In this document: positions 23,139-36,200 of the stretch, piece by piece
Position numbering within the stretch: the stretch's first letter is position 1
Layout of the letters: every line of letters starts with the position of its first letter
Made by a program: the position numbers and the translations under genes
Notes under the pieces: model-generated
The model's input: the letters and a program-made list of their open reading frames with translations, nothing else
Database searches by the model: none
What the model was told of the DNA's origin: nothing
From: Laetiporus sulphureus 93-53
Lineage: Eukaryota > Basidiomycota > Agaricomycetes > Polyporales > Laetiporaceae
DNA length: 64,000 bases
Direction of reading: 5' to 3'
Assembly (NCBI RefSeq): GCF_001632365.1
Contig: NW_024468557.1
Coordinates: 87,274 to 151,273 of the forward strand

Positions 23139-24987
23139 AGAGCGGCTTGATGGAGGGTGTCACGGCATGGTTAGCATGGTGTTGGCGGCTCGCCGGCTGC
23201 AATGAGGCTTGCTAGTTGGGCGGTTGGCTGTCCGATGGCAGGGCCGCTCACGATATGACGGGCGACTTGACTGATCTTGATGACTGACGGAACTCGCTAT
23301 GCTTGTACGGATGTACTCTGGACGATAACGGTCCTTTTCACCTCGGTTCCTGTCCTGCTTCCGATGGCGACGCTGATACCTGTTGATTAGAGCGCGCTTT
23401 GACGGACTGTGGACGCTTTAGTGTACGCTCATGATGAACTTGTGCGTATTAGATGGACCTTGCTGCTGTGGCCAGAATACCATGATCAACTCAGCTGCTT
23501 TCATACGTTTATCTGGATTTTGCTATCTGTCCAAAGAACAACAACGTGCGCGCTGCTGTCACTCAATTGCGGAGCATCTTACTGCTGCGGTCGATGGCGT
23601 TCGGGCTTCTCGTAGTGGAGAAGTCGTAGCCATGCCGTAACGACGGGCGACTTCCATCTTCCATAAGAGGGTAGCCAGGCTGTATGCGTTTGGCCGATGG
23701 CACCCCGGCGGCAGAGCGAGCGACCCAGAGTAGCGGATGGCGTCCATTTTGACGCTACTCCCCTGTTGAACGTTATGCATGTGTGCGGCGAGTAGCGGCC
23801 GTCGATGCGGCGTTGTTGGCCTATCTAGAGTCGATGCTGTGCCTATCGTGCGCCCGCAAACGGCTCTCGTTTGTTTTCTTCCTCAAATCCATGCACATCT
23901 GGAACCATGTACCCGTTGATGACGTCGTCCACCTGCGAACTCGGGCTCGTTTTTAAAATTTAGGAGGAAAGATGCGCTGTGGGGCATCTGAGACAGCCGA
24001 CAATGATGGACTACAAAGCGAGTTGTGACCGCTGCTATCGCTCGAGAGTCTGGACGCGAACAGAACGCTCAGGCAGTGAATTTTTGAACTGCTTATTGGC
24101 TTCCACGCAGTGCGATCGATCCGCCTTACTGCGCGCGATCCTATGGTTACAGATAGATTTTTACCCTCGAGACCGATCAAACAAGGTAATTGGTGTCGTG
24201 GACATGAAGTGATATCAGCGCAGCGCTGTGGGCGCCACACCACCATCACAATTTGCCGGTCGCGGCTTCGCAGTGCTCATCGTCCAAAGCTTGGTGAAGA
24301 TGATCTTGCTCTCTTTCGGCAACAGTCGGCGCACCGTCGAGACCGCACTCCAGCGCTCCAGCGCATCCAATGCGGGGGAAGTTGTTCCTATTTCTGACCG
24401 CGACCGTGTTGAACCTTGAAAGGCGTCGACATTTAGCGCAATTGCACGTGTTGCTCTCCTAAATCGCGAAGAGCACCAAGAAAAGTGGCGACTTCATTCA
24501 CTACTGGTAGAAGTCAAATTTGTGCCAGCTCTGCCGAGGAGAGTTGCACTGAAAATGGGAAAGCCGAGGCCAGGCACGTTAAGGATCGAAGGGGCTCATT
24601 TGGATGACGGTCGAGGCCTGACCCTAACCCGAGGCTAGACTTGTGACGAAAGACTGCACTTTGAGCGAACCTGCGTCCTCCGGGCTGCCCATGCCGTCCC
24701 AAGCAAAAAAAAACCTCCCTGGGGTACGCCTCCTGTAGACCCGAAGTCAAATCAACGTAGGGGGCCTTCCATATGAGCCTTCGTCCGGTTCGGCCCCGCT
24801 TACGGGCCCGCTCAGGTGCGTCCCAAAGTCTCGTCTGACCACGGTCTCCAATATTCTAGTGGCCCCTCAGGCGCTCATCCCCGTTCATTAATCTTCTCCA
24901 AATCTCCCCGCGGGCGTTTCCTTCTCCCGAATACCCCTCCTGTTGAGCCGGCACTACTCGCGCTGCTCTTGCTCTGCCCATCGTACC
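23139..24987. other. Intergenic region, 1.85 kb
   Basis: The longest gene-poor stretch. Several short open frames overlap with none resembling a known protein. No tRNA, rRNA or tandem repeat was noticed. It may hold 3' and 5' leaders or a lineage-specific non-coding transcript. Confidence 0.5.
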
Positions 24988-26897
24988 ATGTCTCCACGTC
25001 CTGGTCTCCCGACCCCTCCGCCTATCGGCGATGAAGAGCGCAAGGAATATATCGACAGCATCGTACCGCTGGTTGCTGGCGAACCTGTCTGCTGTCCGGA
25101 GACCATACGGTACGAGCGGAAGATGGGAGACACCGAGCTCTCCTACTATCTTCCCTCGCGGCAAGCCGGCGTGAATGACATGTTGAGTTATCCTTGCATC
25201 GCATCGTCCATACTTGCATGCTGAACAGACCGCCAATTGCTCTGCAGGTATCTTCACATTGGTTTCAACGCCCCAGAACACCTTGTGCGACGTGCACGTG
25301 TGTGCACAGTGTGGGCCATTCTCAGGCTCCGTCATCCTCTTCTCGCGGCTAGAGCGGAGATGCACGACTATGATGATGTCCGCTTCGTGTGAGTGTTCGA
25401 TGACTTTCGGCGCTCAGATGAGCCACTATCTAACTTCCCACAGGTACGACGCACCGTCATCTCCGGAGAATGCTTTCTCAGGTGCAGATGAGAATCTCGA
25501 CTTCCGCGTACAGGGCAAAGACGGTCCGTATCAGTCATTTGATTTAGCTACGAGACAGTCAGCTCATCCAACTCGTAGAATTAATTGACACATACCTTAA
25601 TGGGCCACGCACTCTCTCCAATACCCGTCTTTCATATCTCGTCGTATCCCAACCGGCGAATGCGTCGATGCCAACACCTCCCCCTACACCCTCCCCCTCC
25701 CGAAAAAACTCCCAGTTCGATACTGCCGACGATATCACCCCTTCCTCTCTCGAACGTCAGTATGAGCTGATGCTCTGCGCGATGCATTTCCTCGGCGATG
25801 GTATGGCACTTCACCAAACAGCCAACCATTTCTTCCAGCTACTCGGCGGCTCCAAGACAGATGACGAGCTCACTGCGCAGCTCGCGGAGGAATGGCAGGA
25901 TCGCTGGAAGCTCACGTTCTCTTCGACGTCTGTCTCCCCTGCAACCAACGTGATCCCGAGGTCGCTGGAGGACAATTTGCCCTCATCTTCGGATTCGCGT
26001 TTCAAGCGCGCCGCAGAACAAGTGGACTTCCACCTGTCTCAGGCATCTTTGGTCGGAGGCCAGGCGTTCCCCAGGTGCAAGCATCCAGAGCGGCATACTA
26101 TCGTCCCCACCGTGTCGTACCCTCCAGAGTTGACCAAAGCGATGCTACGCAAGTGCAAGGAGCACGGTGTGAGCATCAGCGCGGCACTTTTTGCTGTGTG
26201 CAACGTCGCATGGGCGCGTCTTGGCCGCACAAGTAGCGAGCTGCCCATGATGATGTATTCCGCGCTCAACCTCCGGCCGTACTTCACGAAATCCAAGAGC
26301 CTAGAAGAAGAGAAGGAGAAGCTGCTGTGGGACTCGTACTGGTTCCTCGCGATCGCGTATTTCAATGTCGTGCTGCCGAGCCTTCTTCCGACGGGAGCCG
26401 AGGCGCAGGAGCGCATGTTCTGGCATCGCGCACGGGAGGCGAAGACGCAGAGCGCGAAGGCGGTGAAAAACAAGATGATCGTTTCGCGCACACGAGAGAT
26501 GGCCAAGGAACGCGGGGTGCGTGCAAGAGCGTGGGGAAGGGAGGATGACGAGAAGGAGAATGGGACATGGGTGCCCCCTCCGAAGACATCTGATGATGCG
26601 CCATCTGTGAAGAAGATCCTTCCTGCGCGTGCGCCTGCATCGTCTGCGGCCCTAATGGGCCTGTCGCTCCTTGGAAACCTGGACGGGATGTATGCTCATG
26701 CAACCTTCCCGGGGATCAAGCTGCATACCCTGACGACGGGTTCGCGACAACGGCACGGTGCGATGCTGCTCTTCGGATACACCTTCGCGGGGAAGCTGTG
26801 GGTGAGCTTGGGGTACGATGAGAATGGGTTCGAGGAAGGCGTGGTGGACGGCTTCTGGAAGGAGCTGGTAAGGTGTGTTGAGGAGTTCTTGGGATAA
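24988..26897 (+). CDS. Condensation-domain / BAHD-like acyltransferase
   Basis: ATG 24988 (MSPRPGLPTPPPIGDEERKE) begins four exons. Early exons hold YLHIGFNAPEHLVRRARV and LRHPLLAARAEMHDYDDVRF, typical of the N-terminal half of chloramphenicol-acetyltransferase-fold enzymes. The long last exon contains MHFLGDGMALHQ, a HxxxDG-like motif where the His should be the catalytic base, then GVSISAALFAVCNVAWARLG and a C-terminal GYTFAGKLWVSLGYDENGF, matching the family's second half. About 560 residues. Such proteins transfer acyl groups from CoA or carrier proteins to alcohols or amines, often in secondary metabolism, but it stands alone here with no polyketide or peptide synthase nearby. Substrate unknown. 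Confidence 0.75.
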
Positions 26898-27453
26898 TTG
26901 TTGAACTATCTGGACTTTCTGCTGTCGACCTTCATGATGGACCCCGGTTGAACAAGATGGACCCTGGCTAAACTGAGATTGAAGGGACCCTGTTGTAGCG
27001 TTTGGACTTTATGCTACGTTCATATCTGCGGGATGCGTAGCGATTCCCGCGTTCGTTTACTGCCTATCCCTGGGCCTACGCTATAGCTGTCTCAGTGTTA
27101 GTCCGTACATCCAAGGCGATATATGTGCATACTTCTCGCACCTGTAATATTTATCACGCTGTGTGCTGGTCGAGGAATATAAAGCGTCATTTGCGTTTCA
27201 TTGCGCAGGAAAATGCGCAGAAGCAGTTCCAAAGTACTGGCCTGCATTGGGATAAGCTGTCAATCGAAGGAGGGAGTATATGCGCACTCCAATTGAGGTC
27301 GTCATCGTCGATAGCATTGGCTGCGTTGGCAACCAGTAACCTCAGACGCTCGTCGTGTCGTGCCGTGATGCGTGCCGTGATGCGAGATGTCACGCGCTAC
27401 GCCTTGCTAAGCGCTGAAATGCAGTCTTGCAAGCAATGCGCGAGCTTTTGACG
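26898..27453. other. Intergenic region
   Basis: 3' flank of the acyltransferase and promoter of the RSC9-like gene. A TATA-like AATATAAAG lies near 27176-27184. No gene recognised. Confidence 0.5.
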
Positions 27454-29519
27454 ATGGCCACATCGGTGTATGCTACCGGCTCCTCCATCCAGCGGACAGG
27501 CTCCGCGGCACCGTACAGATCGACTTACACACCTCAAACAGCTGCCACCCCCTCAAGACCTACCATCACCGATGATTATGAGCGTAAGTGTTAATCGTAA
27601 TGCATCGATCATAGGTTGAATCTAACTCTTTTGATCCAGGATGGTACACCGAATCCACCCCAAACAATCGCATGCTCCTCTCCCTGCGTTCTGGTATAGA
27701 TACTGAGATTTCGTGGGCTCTCGACCGTCTTTGTCGACTATGCAACAACGAGCAGTTCCTCCTGCGAGCCATCCCAGGTCTCGCCGACGCGCTCTTCGAA
27801 TGGCCTGTGTGGTACGTCGAAGTAGGTGCGAAGCAGTGCGCCGCCATGGCGCGTCTGTTCGCACTGCCAACCGAGTACGAGCGCAGACGTAGGCATGCGC
27901 TCGAGTCGATCTTCATTCTCAGGAACGCGGCGATGAACGAGCCAAACGCGCAGATGCTCACGAACCACACGAGCACGCGGGCAGTCATCCTGTTCGCACT
28001 GCACAACATCCGCACGGACTGCGACACGAACGTAGAATTTATGCTGTACATTATCGAGCTCATGCAGGCGATCTCGCCCGGGCTGATGCTCCCTCCGCCC
28101 GACTCGCCTCCCCTGGCGATCCCGGTGCAGCCATTGCAGAACGTCATACAGGAGTCGTCGAACCGCTCGCTCATCCTGGCTTCCATGACCACATTGTACA
28201 TTCTGATGTCCCACCCCGCGAATGCGTGCTATCTACAAGAGGACGCGCCTGCGCTGGAAGCTGCTGTGAAGTACCTCCCGCTGATGGTGGACAAGGACCT
28301 GCTGGATGCCTCTCTGAACTACCTCTACGCGCACTTTTCATATCCGCCGATGTCTAAGGCCTTCCTGCTTCACCCGAAGATGCCAGGCACCCTCAGGCTA
28401 TTAGTATCTCTCCTGATCTCGGAACAGGTGGAGGAGATACATTCCATCGATATTGGTGGGCCGGTTCACACCGTCCCTGCTGAGACTACGGCTGAGCGGA
28501 ACCATGAATTGACGAAGGAGGAGCTGGACAGACTGTTGCCGCTACCCGAACCGACGCGATGCTTTGAATGGTAATGCCCTCTCTTTATTGCTGGAAGTGC
28601 ATGACATGCTGAGCATCTTCTCCATAGGATGAAGGCGATGTTCGTAGCGAAGGCTGACGGGGAGCTGACACAGGTGGACTTTTGGAACCTGTACAAGGAT
28701 GTCTTTGCTCCTCATCAGGAGCGCTATCAGCTGCTGGTAGCCTCGGATGTCATCAAGAACGTCAATGTTGTTTTCCCACAGGCTCAGGCGATGGTTCTCC
28801 CAGGGCCTCCGCAGCGCTTTGTCGTACGGGGCGTCGACCGGCGGAAAGATACATCAGCGAATGAGCGTTTCAAGTGCCGCTGGAATCGTTCGCAGTGTGA
28901 ATTTCCACCGTTCAACAATGCAAGTGAGCTCTACGAGCACGTCCTCAATGAGCATATCAATGCTGCCGATAGTGATCGCGTGGAATGCATCTGGGCGACG
29001 TGTCAGCACTCGGCCTCAAGAGTGCACATTCGTGGACACGTCCTCACTCACCTACCAAGCACTCAGCCAACCCCCCGAGATCCTTCCCAATCAGAATTGA
29101 TCACCCTTCCATCCCCTGACTATCCACACCCCGTGCCCGACCCCACCGTCCGGCCAGTCCCTCCTCTCCGCTCAGCCAAAATCACGTACAAGCGCCCCGT
29201 TGTCGACCCGCCAAACACCTCGCTCACGGCGCTGCTCTGCATCCGGGTGTTGTTTCGCGCGTCGTTTGCCTCTTCAGATGCTGCACCAAGGGCGGACGAG
29301 GATCATTTTGGCTTTCCGGGGATTGTGGAGGAGTCGGAGGACCATGAGGGAGCGGTGGCAAGGAGTGCGGGAAATGATAGGGAGAGGGAAGGCGAGCGAA
29401 GGGGACGCAAGGCGTTCATTGGAGTGAGGCACTTGATGGAGGGGGTGAGGATACGGGACGAAGCATTGATGGGTTGGATCACCGAGATGGTGGACGCGGG
29501 GATTGATGGGACGACATAG
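27454..29519 (+). CDS. RSC9: RSC9-like subunit of a SWI/SNF-class remodeller
   Basis: Three exons; start ATG 27454 (MATSVYATGSSIQRTGS). After a Ser/Thr/Pro leader comes a long alpha-helical, ARM-like region (RMLLSLRSGIDTEISWALDRL ... FALHNIRTDCDTNVEFMLYI), then an RFX-type winged-helix start (MKAMFVAKADGELTQVDFWN LYKDVFAP). Two C2H2-like zinc sites follow (CRWNRSQCEF..H..H and CIWATCQH..H..H). This order is that of Rsc9/ARID2-type subunits of the RSC/PBAF complex, though no N-terminal ARID domain is visible. It would act in nucleosome remodelling in the nucleus. The C-terminal half of exon 3 is charged and less conserved. Confidence 0.8.
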
Positions 29520-29776
29520 TCATAGTGGGGAATGGTTTCGGACATCATCATACCGAATTGCGGGCGAGCAACGCGCGTTGTCTGTGGAGATCGGTCAAAA
29601 GCATACTGTTATGAGCCCTGCGCTTTAAGTACACGACTATGAGCGAGTATGATACCCATGTATGTAGTCTAGACTTAACGTGTGTACCGTTTACGATCTC
29701 GCGTCGATCGTGTTACTATGATGGCGTCCCGAGTTTACCCACGCAACATTGAGCACGTACCCTGTGCTTTTGCTTC

Positions 29777-32429
29777 ATGTCACTCCTATCGCTCCAGCGG
29801 GACGCGTCTTTAACCTCGAAGTTCATCTCAACATACACAAAGCTATTCAGCGTGAGCTCTTCTCACTCAAGGCTCGCGTTCCGCTCGTGGCGTAATGATA
29901 TACTCACACTTGAACCGCACGAACACAGGGCCTCACGCCAGAGCAAATCGCTCCGAACCAGGATGATGCGAAGTTTTGGTCCAGCCTCCTCGAGCTAGGC
30001 GTGGATGCGGACTTTCTCATCCTTAAGCTGAACGAGGTCAACAAGGAGGACTGTCTAGGAGCTCTGAAGGTTCGTGTCACTCTCCCTCCCTCCACTCGAC
30101 CTCACCCGCCGCTCCAGTAGCCGATCCTGAATCGTCTTGTCCTCGCCTGCATAAGACATGCGCGGACAGGTGCAGACAATGACGCGAAAAAGACGCACGC
30201 GGTGGAGACGCTTTCGATATTGAGCCGATGCATATTGAGGAAGAACCTCGCGGGGTGGGAGGTCATGGAGATATTTGCGGGTGGGGTGAACGAGAGTGAC
30301 AAAGTGTTCGACGTAGGTGCTATGTGATGTTTGCATCAGCAGAGGACCAATTAAGGACCTGTAGGAGCTGACGTCTATGATTGACGAGATTATGGGAGAT
30401 GGCTTTGCTCCGGGTACGAAGGCTACCTAAACTTTACTTTGGCACGCACTCATCTATATTCGTGCCAGTCAGTCTCAAACATCAGGTTTTACAGCTGGCT
30501 GTCATATTCGTGTCTGGAATCAGCCAGCTCAGCCCAGGAGCTTACTTCCTTCGACGCGACCTCTTCCCCTGCATCGTAACTGTGCGCCTCCCTTTTCCTA
30601 CAGGTCATGATGACCTCTCATATCTTCCACGCAGATCATAACCTCCCAAGAAACCGAGCAGTACACCTTCGAGGCAGCGCTGCTCCTCTCTCTCCTCGCC
30701 AACTTCCACAAGTCGGACGCGGCGAAACTCAACCCGTACCTGCGATGCATCAGAGAGACCGACAACCACGAGCTGATGCACAAGATCTGCTGGGCGTCCA
30801 ACTTTGCGGCTGATGCTGTGGTGAAGTGCGTCTGCCTTATCCTATCTTAACATGGTCGCTGATGAAATGCAACGGGACAGGACATACCAGTCAATTTCAG
30901 ACGATTCGCCTCCTACGTTACAGTCGACGTTTGGCTCGTGGCTATATGCGTTACGACCAGACAGGGCACTGGCAGCTACACCAGTCGATCCTCCCAAGGA
31001 GCTGTTCAAGGACCAGTAAGCAACCGCACCGCCTCACATCACGTCCACATTCACTGAACGGGTACATTATGGAAGACCGATCGAAGCATGCGTCATCCTC
31101 CTCCCCATCTTCGAGTTCTTGAGCGTCAACAGCACCTTCCACACTGTCTTCACCGAGCCACTCCGGAACGAATCTCTGGAAGAGCATTCCAGCGCTGGCA
31201 CGAAGGTCGCTCCCCTGCCGTACACGCTGCTCACTCTGTTCTCGTATTTGCTGACACATGCATCGTCGACACACTCTTCTCGCGCCATTGCCTATGCAAA
31301 TCTCGCGTTGAGCATCTTACTCGTTATGGCGGAGAGCCGGGTGGTATTGCAGACACTTTGCGAGGCGAAGGAGGCCGATGTCAGGTTGTGTCAGCAGGTA
31401 TATTCCTCAACAGATCGAGGATGATATTGATCTGATGCAGTTCTTACAGAGATTACCGCTATTACCGGCCACGCCCCCTCGAGCGCCCATTTGTGCCTTG
31501 CTGGATTGTTGTGTGCTTTGGCTTCGACATAACCTGCATAAACGGCTGGAAGTGTATGCCTACGTGTAGGTGTGCCCTTGGTAGCTGTCACGTCCGTCCA
31601 TATCTGACATATAGCACATAGCAAGTGCGTCAGAATATGCCATCGTGTACTATGGTATCTGCAGAACCAGCGCACCCGACTTGGTATGTCAATAAGCCCA
31701 TCCGACTGCAAGCTGACTGAGGGAGTTGTCTGCCGCAGAGTATCACTGGCAGGAGCTGTGGAAGGCCCTCGTCGGGCTGCTGGACTTCTTGGCGAACAAG
31801 CTGGACAGCCTGATAACAACCGGAGGCATCGAGCAGCTTGTGCACGAGGTACCGAATCATTTGCCGATGCATTTGACAGCATGTGTTGAGTTGTGACGAC
31901 AGACATTGCTGCTGATCGACCTCGCTCTTTGCCGTTCGAGTGGATATTTGCCAACACCTGCAGCGATCCACGAGCTAGTGGTGAGTCCGCGTCCGTATAT
32001 GAGTGTCTCTGCACCGTGTGAACGCTGCGCAGTACGAAGTCGTTCACTCCGCTCCCACCTTCCGCAAACAACAGACGCTCTTGGACAAGCTCGCCCTCCC
32101 CAAGTCCATAACACGAGCCAGGCTCGCCGCTGAGAGCCCCGCGACTGAAGCCCTCACCAACATCCTATCTGTGACGGACCATTACGAAGGCAAAGTCACT
32201 ATGGCTGGCGCGGCGTCAGCGAGGAGTGCGTTGAGGGTCGTCGCGAAGGAGATTGAGAAAGATGGGTTAATTTATCGGACGGACTTGCACAAAGAGGAGC
32301 CTATGTGAGTGTGTGTTCTGTGTGAAGCGGTCGGTCGCTAATGAGCGGGCGATGAGCAGCAAACAGTCTGAGGATGTTGTTGGGTTCATTCGGTATGCTT
32401 ACATGGATGGGCTGGCGCTGATGCCATAA
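29777..32429 (+). CDS. ARMH3-like (DUF1741) armadillo-like protein
   Basis: Starts MSLLSLQRDASLTSKFISTY; about 11 exons with short introns. Recognisable pieces in order: GLTPEQIAPNQDDAKFWSSL, RLVLACIRHARTG, TFEAALLLSLLANFHKSDAA, IFEFLSVNSTFHTVF, HSSRAIAYANLALSILLVMA, then EYHWQELWKALVGLLDFLAN with LITTGGIEQLVHE and LIDLALCRSSGYLPTPAAIH-EL, which I match to the DUF1741 signature. Ends YMDGLALMP at TAA 32427-32429. In animals ARMH3 works at the Golgi with GBF1 and PI4KB; in fungi it is hardly studied. The whole protein is predicted helical repeat. Exon borders in 30.3-31.0 kb are the least certain. Confidence 0.7.
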
Positions 32430-33222
32430 GGTGTGGTCTCGTGATCACCAATTACCGACGATGTTTGTGCCATTCTCTGGGCTTGCTATTCCCGCGATTC
32501 TGCCGCCTTATTTTCGTCCATGGGGTGTTCTCTCGGTCTTAACCACGCGAAGGCTATGAATCTGTACAGGGGAAAGTGTTAATTAGAACTGTTACCGTTT
32601 CTGTCAAAAAGCTTCAGCGAGCAAGCGGAGGCATGCAAGCAGCGTGTGTGCGCCGAATTCTAAACATAATCAGACATCCAGCGATGGAACGCCCGATGCC
32701 ACGAACATAACCTCGGACATAAAAGGATCGTCCCGCACCATAATTGGACGGAAACGCGGGGAACGGCTGGAACCGAGTCAGGGCAACGTGAAAAAATTAT
32801 TTTCGTCTGAGGCGCCCGCCTACCTCCGTTAGCTTCCGCTGTGAGTTGGTCCCTTGTTTGTCATATATCCGCTTAGTGCACATGCGCAGCTACCTCGCGC
32901 ATGCCTCGAAGATAACGCGCTGCATTTTTTGTCTTCTTTACTGTGCACAGCACCGAATATGGGCGGTTGTTAGGCTTTAGACTTTTGAGCGAACTCGGGG
33001 CACGGACGGGCGCCTACTGTAGATCGGGGAGGACGCGGTCGCGTCACTAAGAAAGTGGCTGAACCGAGGCGGGGATACGATAAGAGTTGACTGTAACCTC
33101 TTACTCGGTGAATGGCTCGGTGAATACACGATTTTCATATCTTCCCACTCGCGTGAGCTCCTCCTTGTTCCCTTCCCCATCGCGCCCGCTATTTCTCCGT
33201 ACGTACGCGGTCGCCGTCCACA
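32430..33222. other. Intergenic region
   Basis: 3' flank of the ARMH3-like gene and promoter of the glycine decarboxylase gene. No gene, RNA or repeat recognised. Confidence 0.5.
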
Positions 33223-36200
33223 ATGGCGGCCCTGCGATATGCTGCGCGCCTCGCAAAGGTGCAGGCAGCCTCTGCGCCTCGACATGGTTGCACCTTCAAC
33301 TGGACGTTTGCGCGGCGGTGTCTTGCAACGGCGAACACACCCACGTCTCTGCTCTCGTCGTTGGACACGTTCGCCGATCGTCACATTGGTCCTGGTGAGA
33401 GTGAGGTCTCGCACATGCTCTCGCAACTGGGGTATGATTCTATGGACGCGTTCGTTGCGGAGACTGTCCCATCCAAGATCAGAGTCGCGTCAGACTCGGT
33501 CAGCGATGCGTCCATTCCGTCTCTTAGCGAGTCCGAGCTGTATCGGAGGGCGCGTGAGCTCGCCACAGCGAACAAGCCCTTCAAGAGCTACATTGGTATG
33601 GGCTATCACAACGCGGTCGTTCCCCCGGTAATTCTGCGTAATGTATGCGCTACGTCGTTGGTTGTTGCACGCCAAATAAAATGTCTGAATTCTTGAACCG
33701 CGCAGGTTATGGAAAGTCCTGCTTGGTACACGCCTTATACTCCCTACCAGCCGGAGATTTCTCAAGGTGCGATATTGATATTGACTGTATAAATGCGCGT
33801 TGATATTAACTGTCTTCGTACCAGGTCGTCTGGAGTCGCTCGTGAACTTCCAAACAATGGTCATGTCGCTAACATTCATGGATATCGCTAACGCGTCTCT
33901 CCTGGATGAGGCAACGGCAGCGGCAGAAGGCATGGCAATGGCATATGTCAACACGAACCACAAGAAGCACACATTCCTGGTTGACAATGGTGTCCTCCCT
34001 CAGACTATCTCGGTACTCCGGACTCGCGCGAAAGGTTTTGGCATCCATCTCGTCATCGGCGACGTCTCCGCGTCTCTCAAGAATGAATCGCTCGTTTCGG
34101 ACCTCTGCGGCGTGCTCGTGCAGTACCCGGACGTGAACGGTAGCATCAAGGATTTCGGCAGCATCGCGGATTCTGTACACAGTTCAGGCGCGCTATTGGT
34201 GTGTGCGAGCGACCTGCTCGCGCTCACTATGCTTAAACCGCCAGGCGAGTGGGGCGCGGACATTGTCCTCGGCAATTCGGGTCGCTTCGGTGTTCCTGCT
34301 GGTTACGGCGGCCCACACGGCGCGTTCTTCGCGTGCACGGACAAGCTCAAGCGCAAGATGCCCGGGAGGCTGATTGGCAGGAGCAAGGACAAGTACGGCA
34401 ACCCTGCGTACCGTCTTGCTCTTCAGAGTAAGCAAGCTGCCAGAGCTACAGATGTATGATTAAACCTTGCCGTTCAGCCCGTGAACAACACATCCGTCGT
34501 GAGAAGGCCACCAGCAACATCTGCACCAGCCAGGCTCTGCTCGCCAACATGGCTGCGATGTACGCTGTCTACCACGGCCCTGACGGTCTCAAGCGCATCG
34601 CACAGAAGGTTCACGCGCTCGCGCAGATTCTCAAGTCGCAGGTCGAGCAGTTCGGTTATAAAGCTATCAACACGGAGTTCTTCGACACGCTCACATTCGA
34701 TGTCACTGGGGCGGCCAAGTCTGCAGAGACCGTCCACGCCGCCTCCCTCGTCGCAGGAGTCAACCTCCGCCGGGTGGACGAGAAGCACGTCGGCGTGACC
34801 CTCGACGAGAGCGTCTCATCCGAGGATGTCCTCGCGCTCATCAACGTCTTCGCCTCCGCTACCTCCTCATCACCCGTCTCCCCCTCTGTGCTCGCTGAGC
34901 CGTCCACCAGTGCGATCCCGCAGGCGCTCCAACGCACGTCGGCATTCCTCCCACACCCCGTGTTCAACGCGCACCATTCGGAGACGGAGATGTTGCGGTA
35001 CATCTATCACCTGCAGTCGAAGGACCTCGGCCTCGAGCACGCGATGATCCCGCTCGGGAGTTGCACGATGAAGCTGAACAGTACGAGTAGCATGATCCCG
35101 CTGACGTGGCCCGAATTTGGGAACGTGCATCCGTTCGCGCCATTGGATCAGGTTAAAGGATACTTGCAGCTCATCAAGGTTAGTCACTTTGGCCATTTTA
35201 GAGGGGAGAAGATACGACGACTTGCTGTCTTGATAGGAATTGGAATCGGACCTGTGCAAGATTACGGGCTTCCATGCGTGCTCGGTGCAGCCCAACTCCG
35301 GCGCAGCGGGAGAGTACACTGGTTTGTCCGTTATTCGGGCCTACCATGAGTCGCGTGGAGAGGGTCACCGTGACATATGTTTGATCCCCGTCAGTGCGCA
35401 CGGCACAAACCCTGCGGTGGGCTGTTTTCTTATTAATTTGATCGGGCGGAAGCTGAGGATTGTGTATTTGCTAGTCCGCTATGATGGCCGGCCTCAAAGT
35501 CGTTCCAATCAAAACGCTGCATGATGGTAGTCTCGATCTCGAGGATCTCAAGGCCAAGGCTGAGAAGCACAAGGACAACCTAGCTGCATTCATGGTGCGC
35601 TTAAACTGATAGGCTATTCATCTATTGTCAGGCTGCTAATGCGTGCGTCAGATTACGTATCCGTCTACTTACGGTGTATTCGAGGATGGCGTGCAAGACG
35701 TCAGTATTGTACACGGTTCCTTTACGAAGAGTTTTTCTGAAAATCGTTGGTGCAGGCTTGCAAGATCATCCACGAAAATGGCGGTCAGGTCTACCTCGAT
35801 GGTTCGTATAATTTCGCCAGTCGATCGGCACGGTGATTTTACTCACAATTCGCTTATAGGTGCCAACCTCAATGCGCAAATCGGCCTCACGAACCCTGCC
35901 ACTTGTGGTGGTGATGTCTGCCACCTGAATCTCCACAAGACATTCGCTATGTACGCACATTCTCTGGCTCAAAATTCACCGGCTTACATGACTGCGTAAC
36001 AGCCCTCATGGTGGAGGTGGACCCGGCGTCGGGTACGTCGGTCGCCTCCAAAAGACAACCGGGTGCTAACCTTTTCACAGACCCATCTGCGTCTCAGAGC
36101 ACCTCGCGCCATTCCTCCCAGGCCACCCAGTCGTCCCTACCGGCGGCAGCAAAGCCATCAATGCCGTGTCAGCCGCGCAATACGGAAGTGCCTCCATCCT

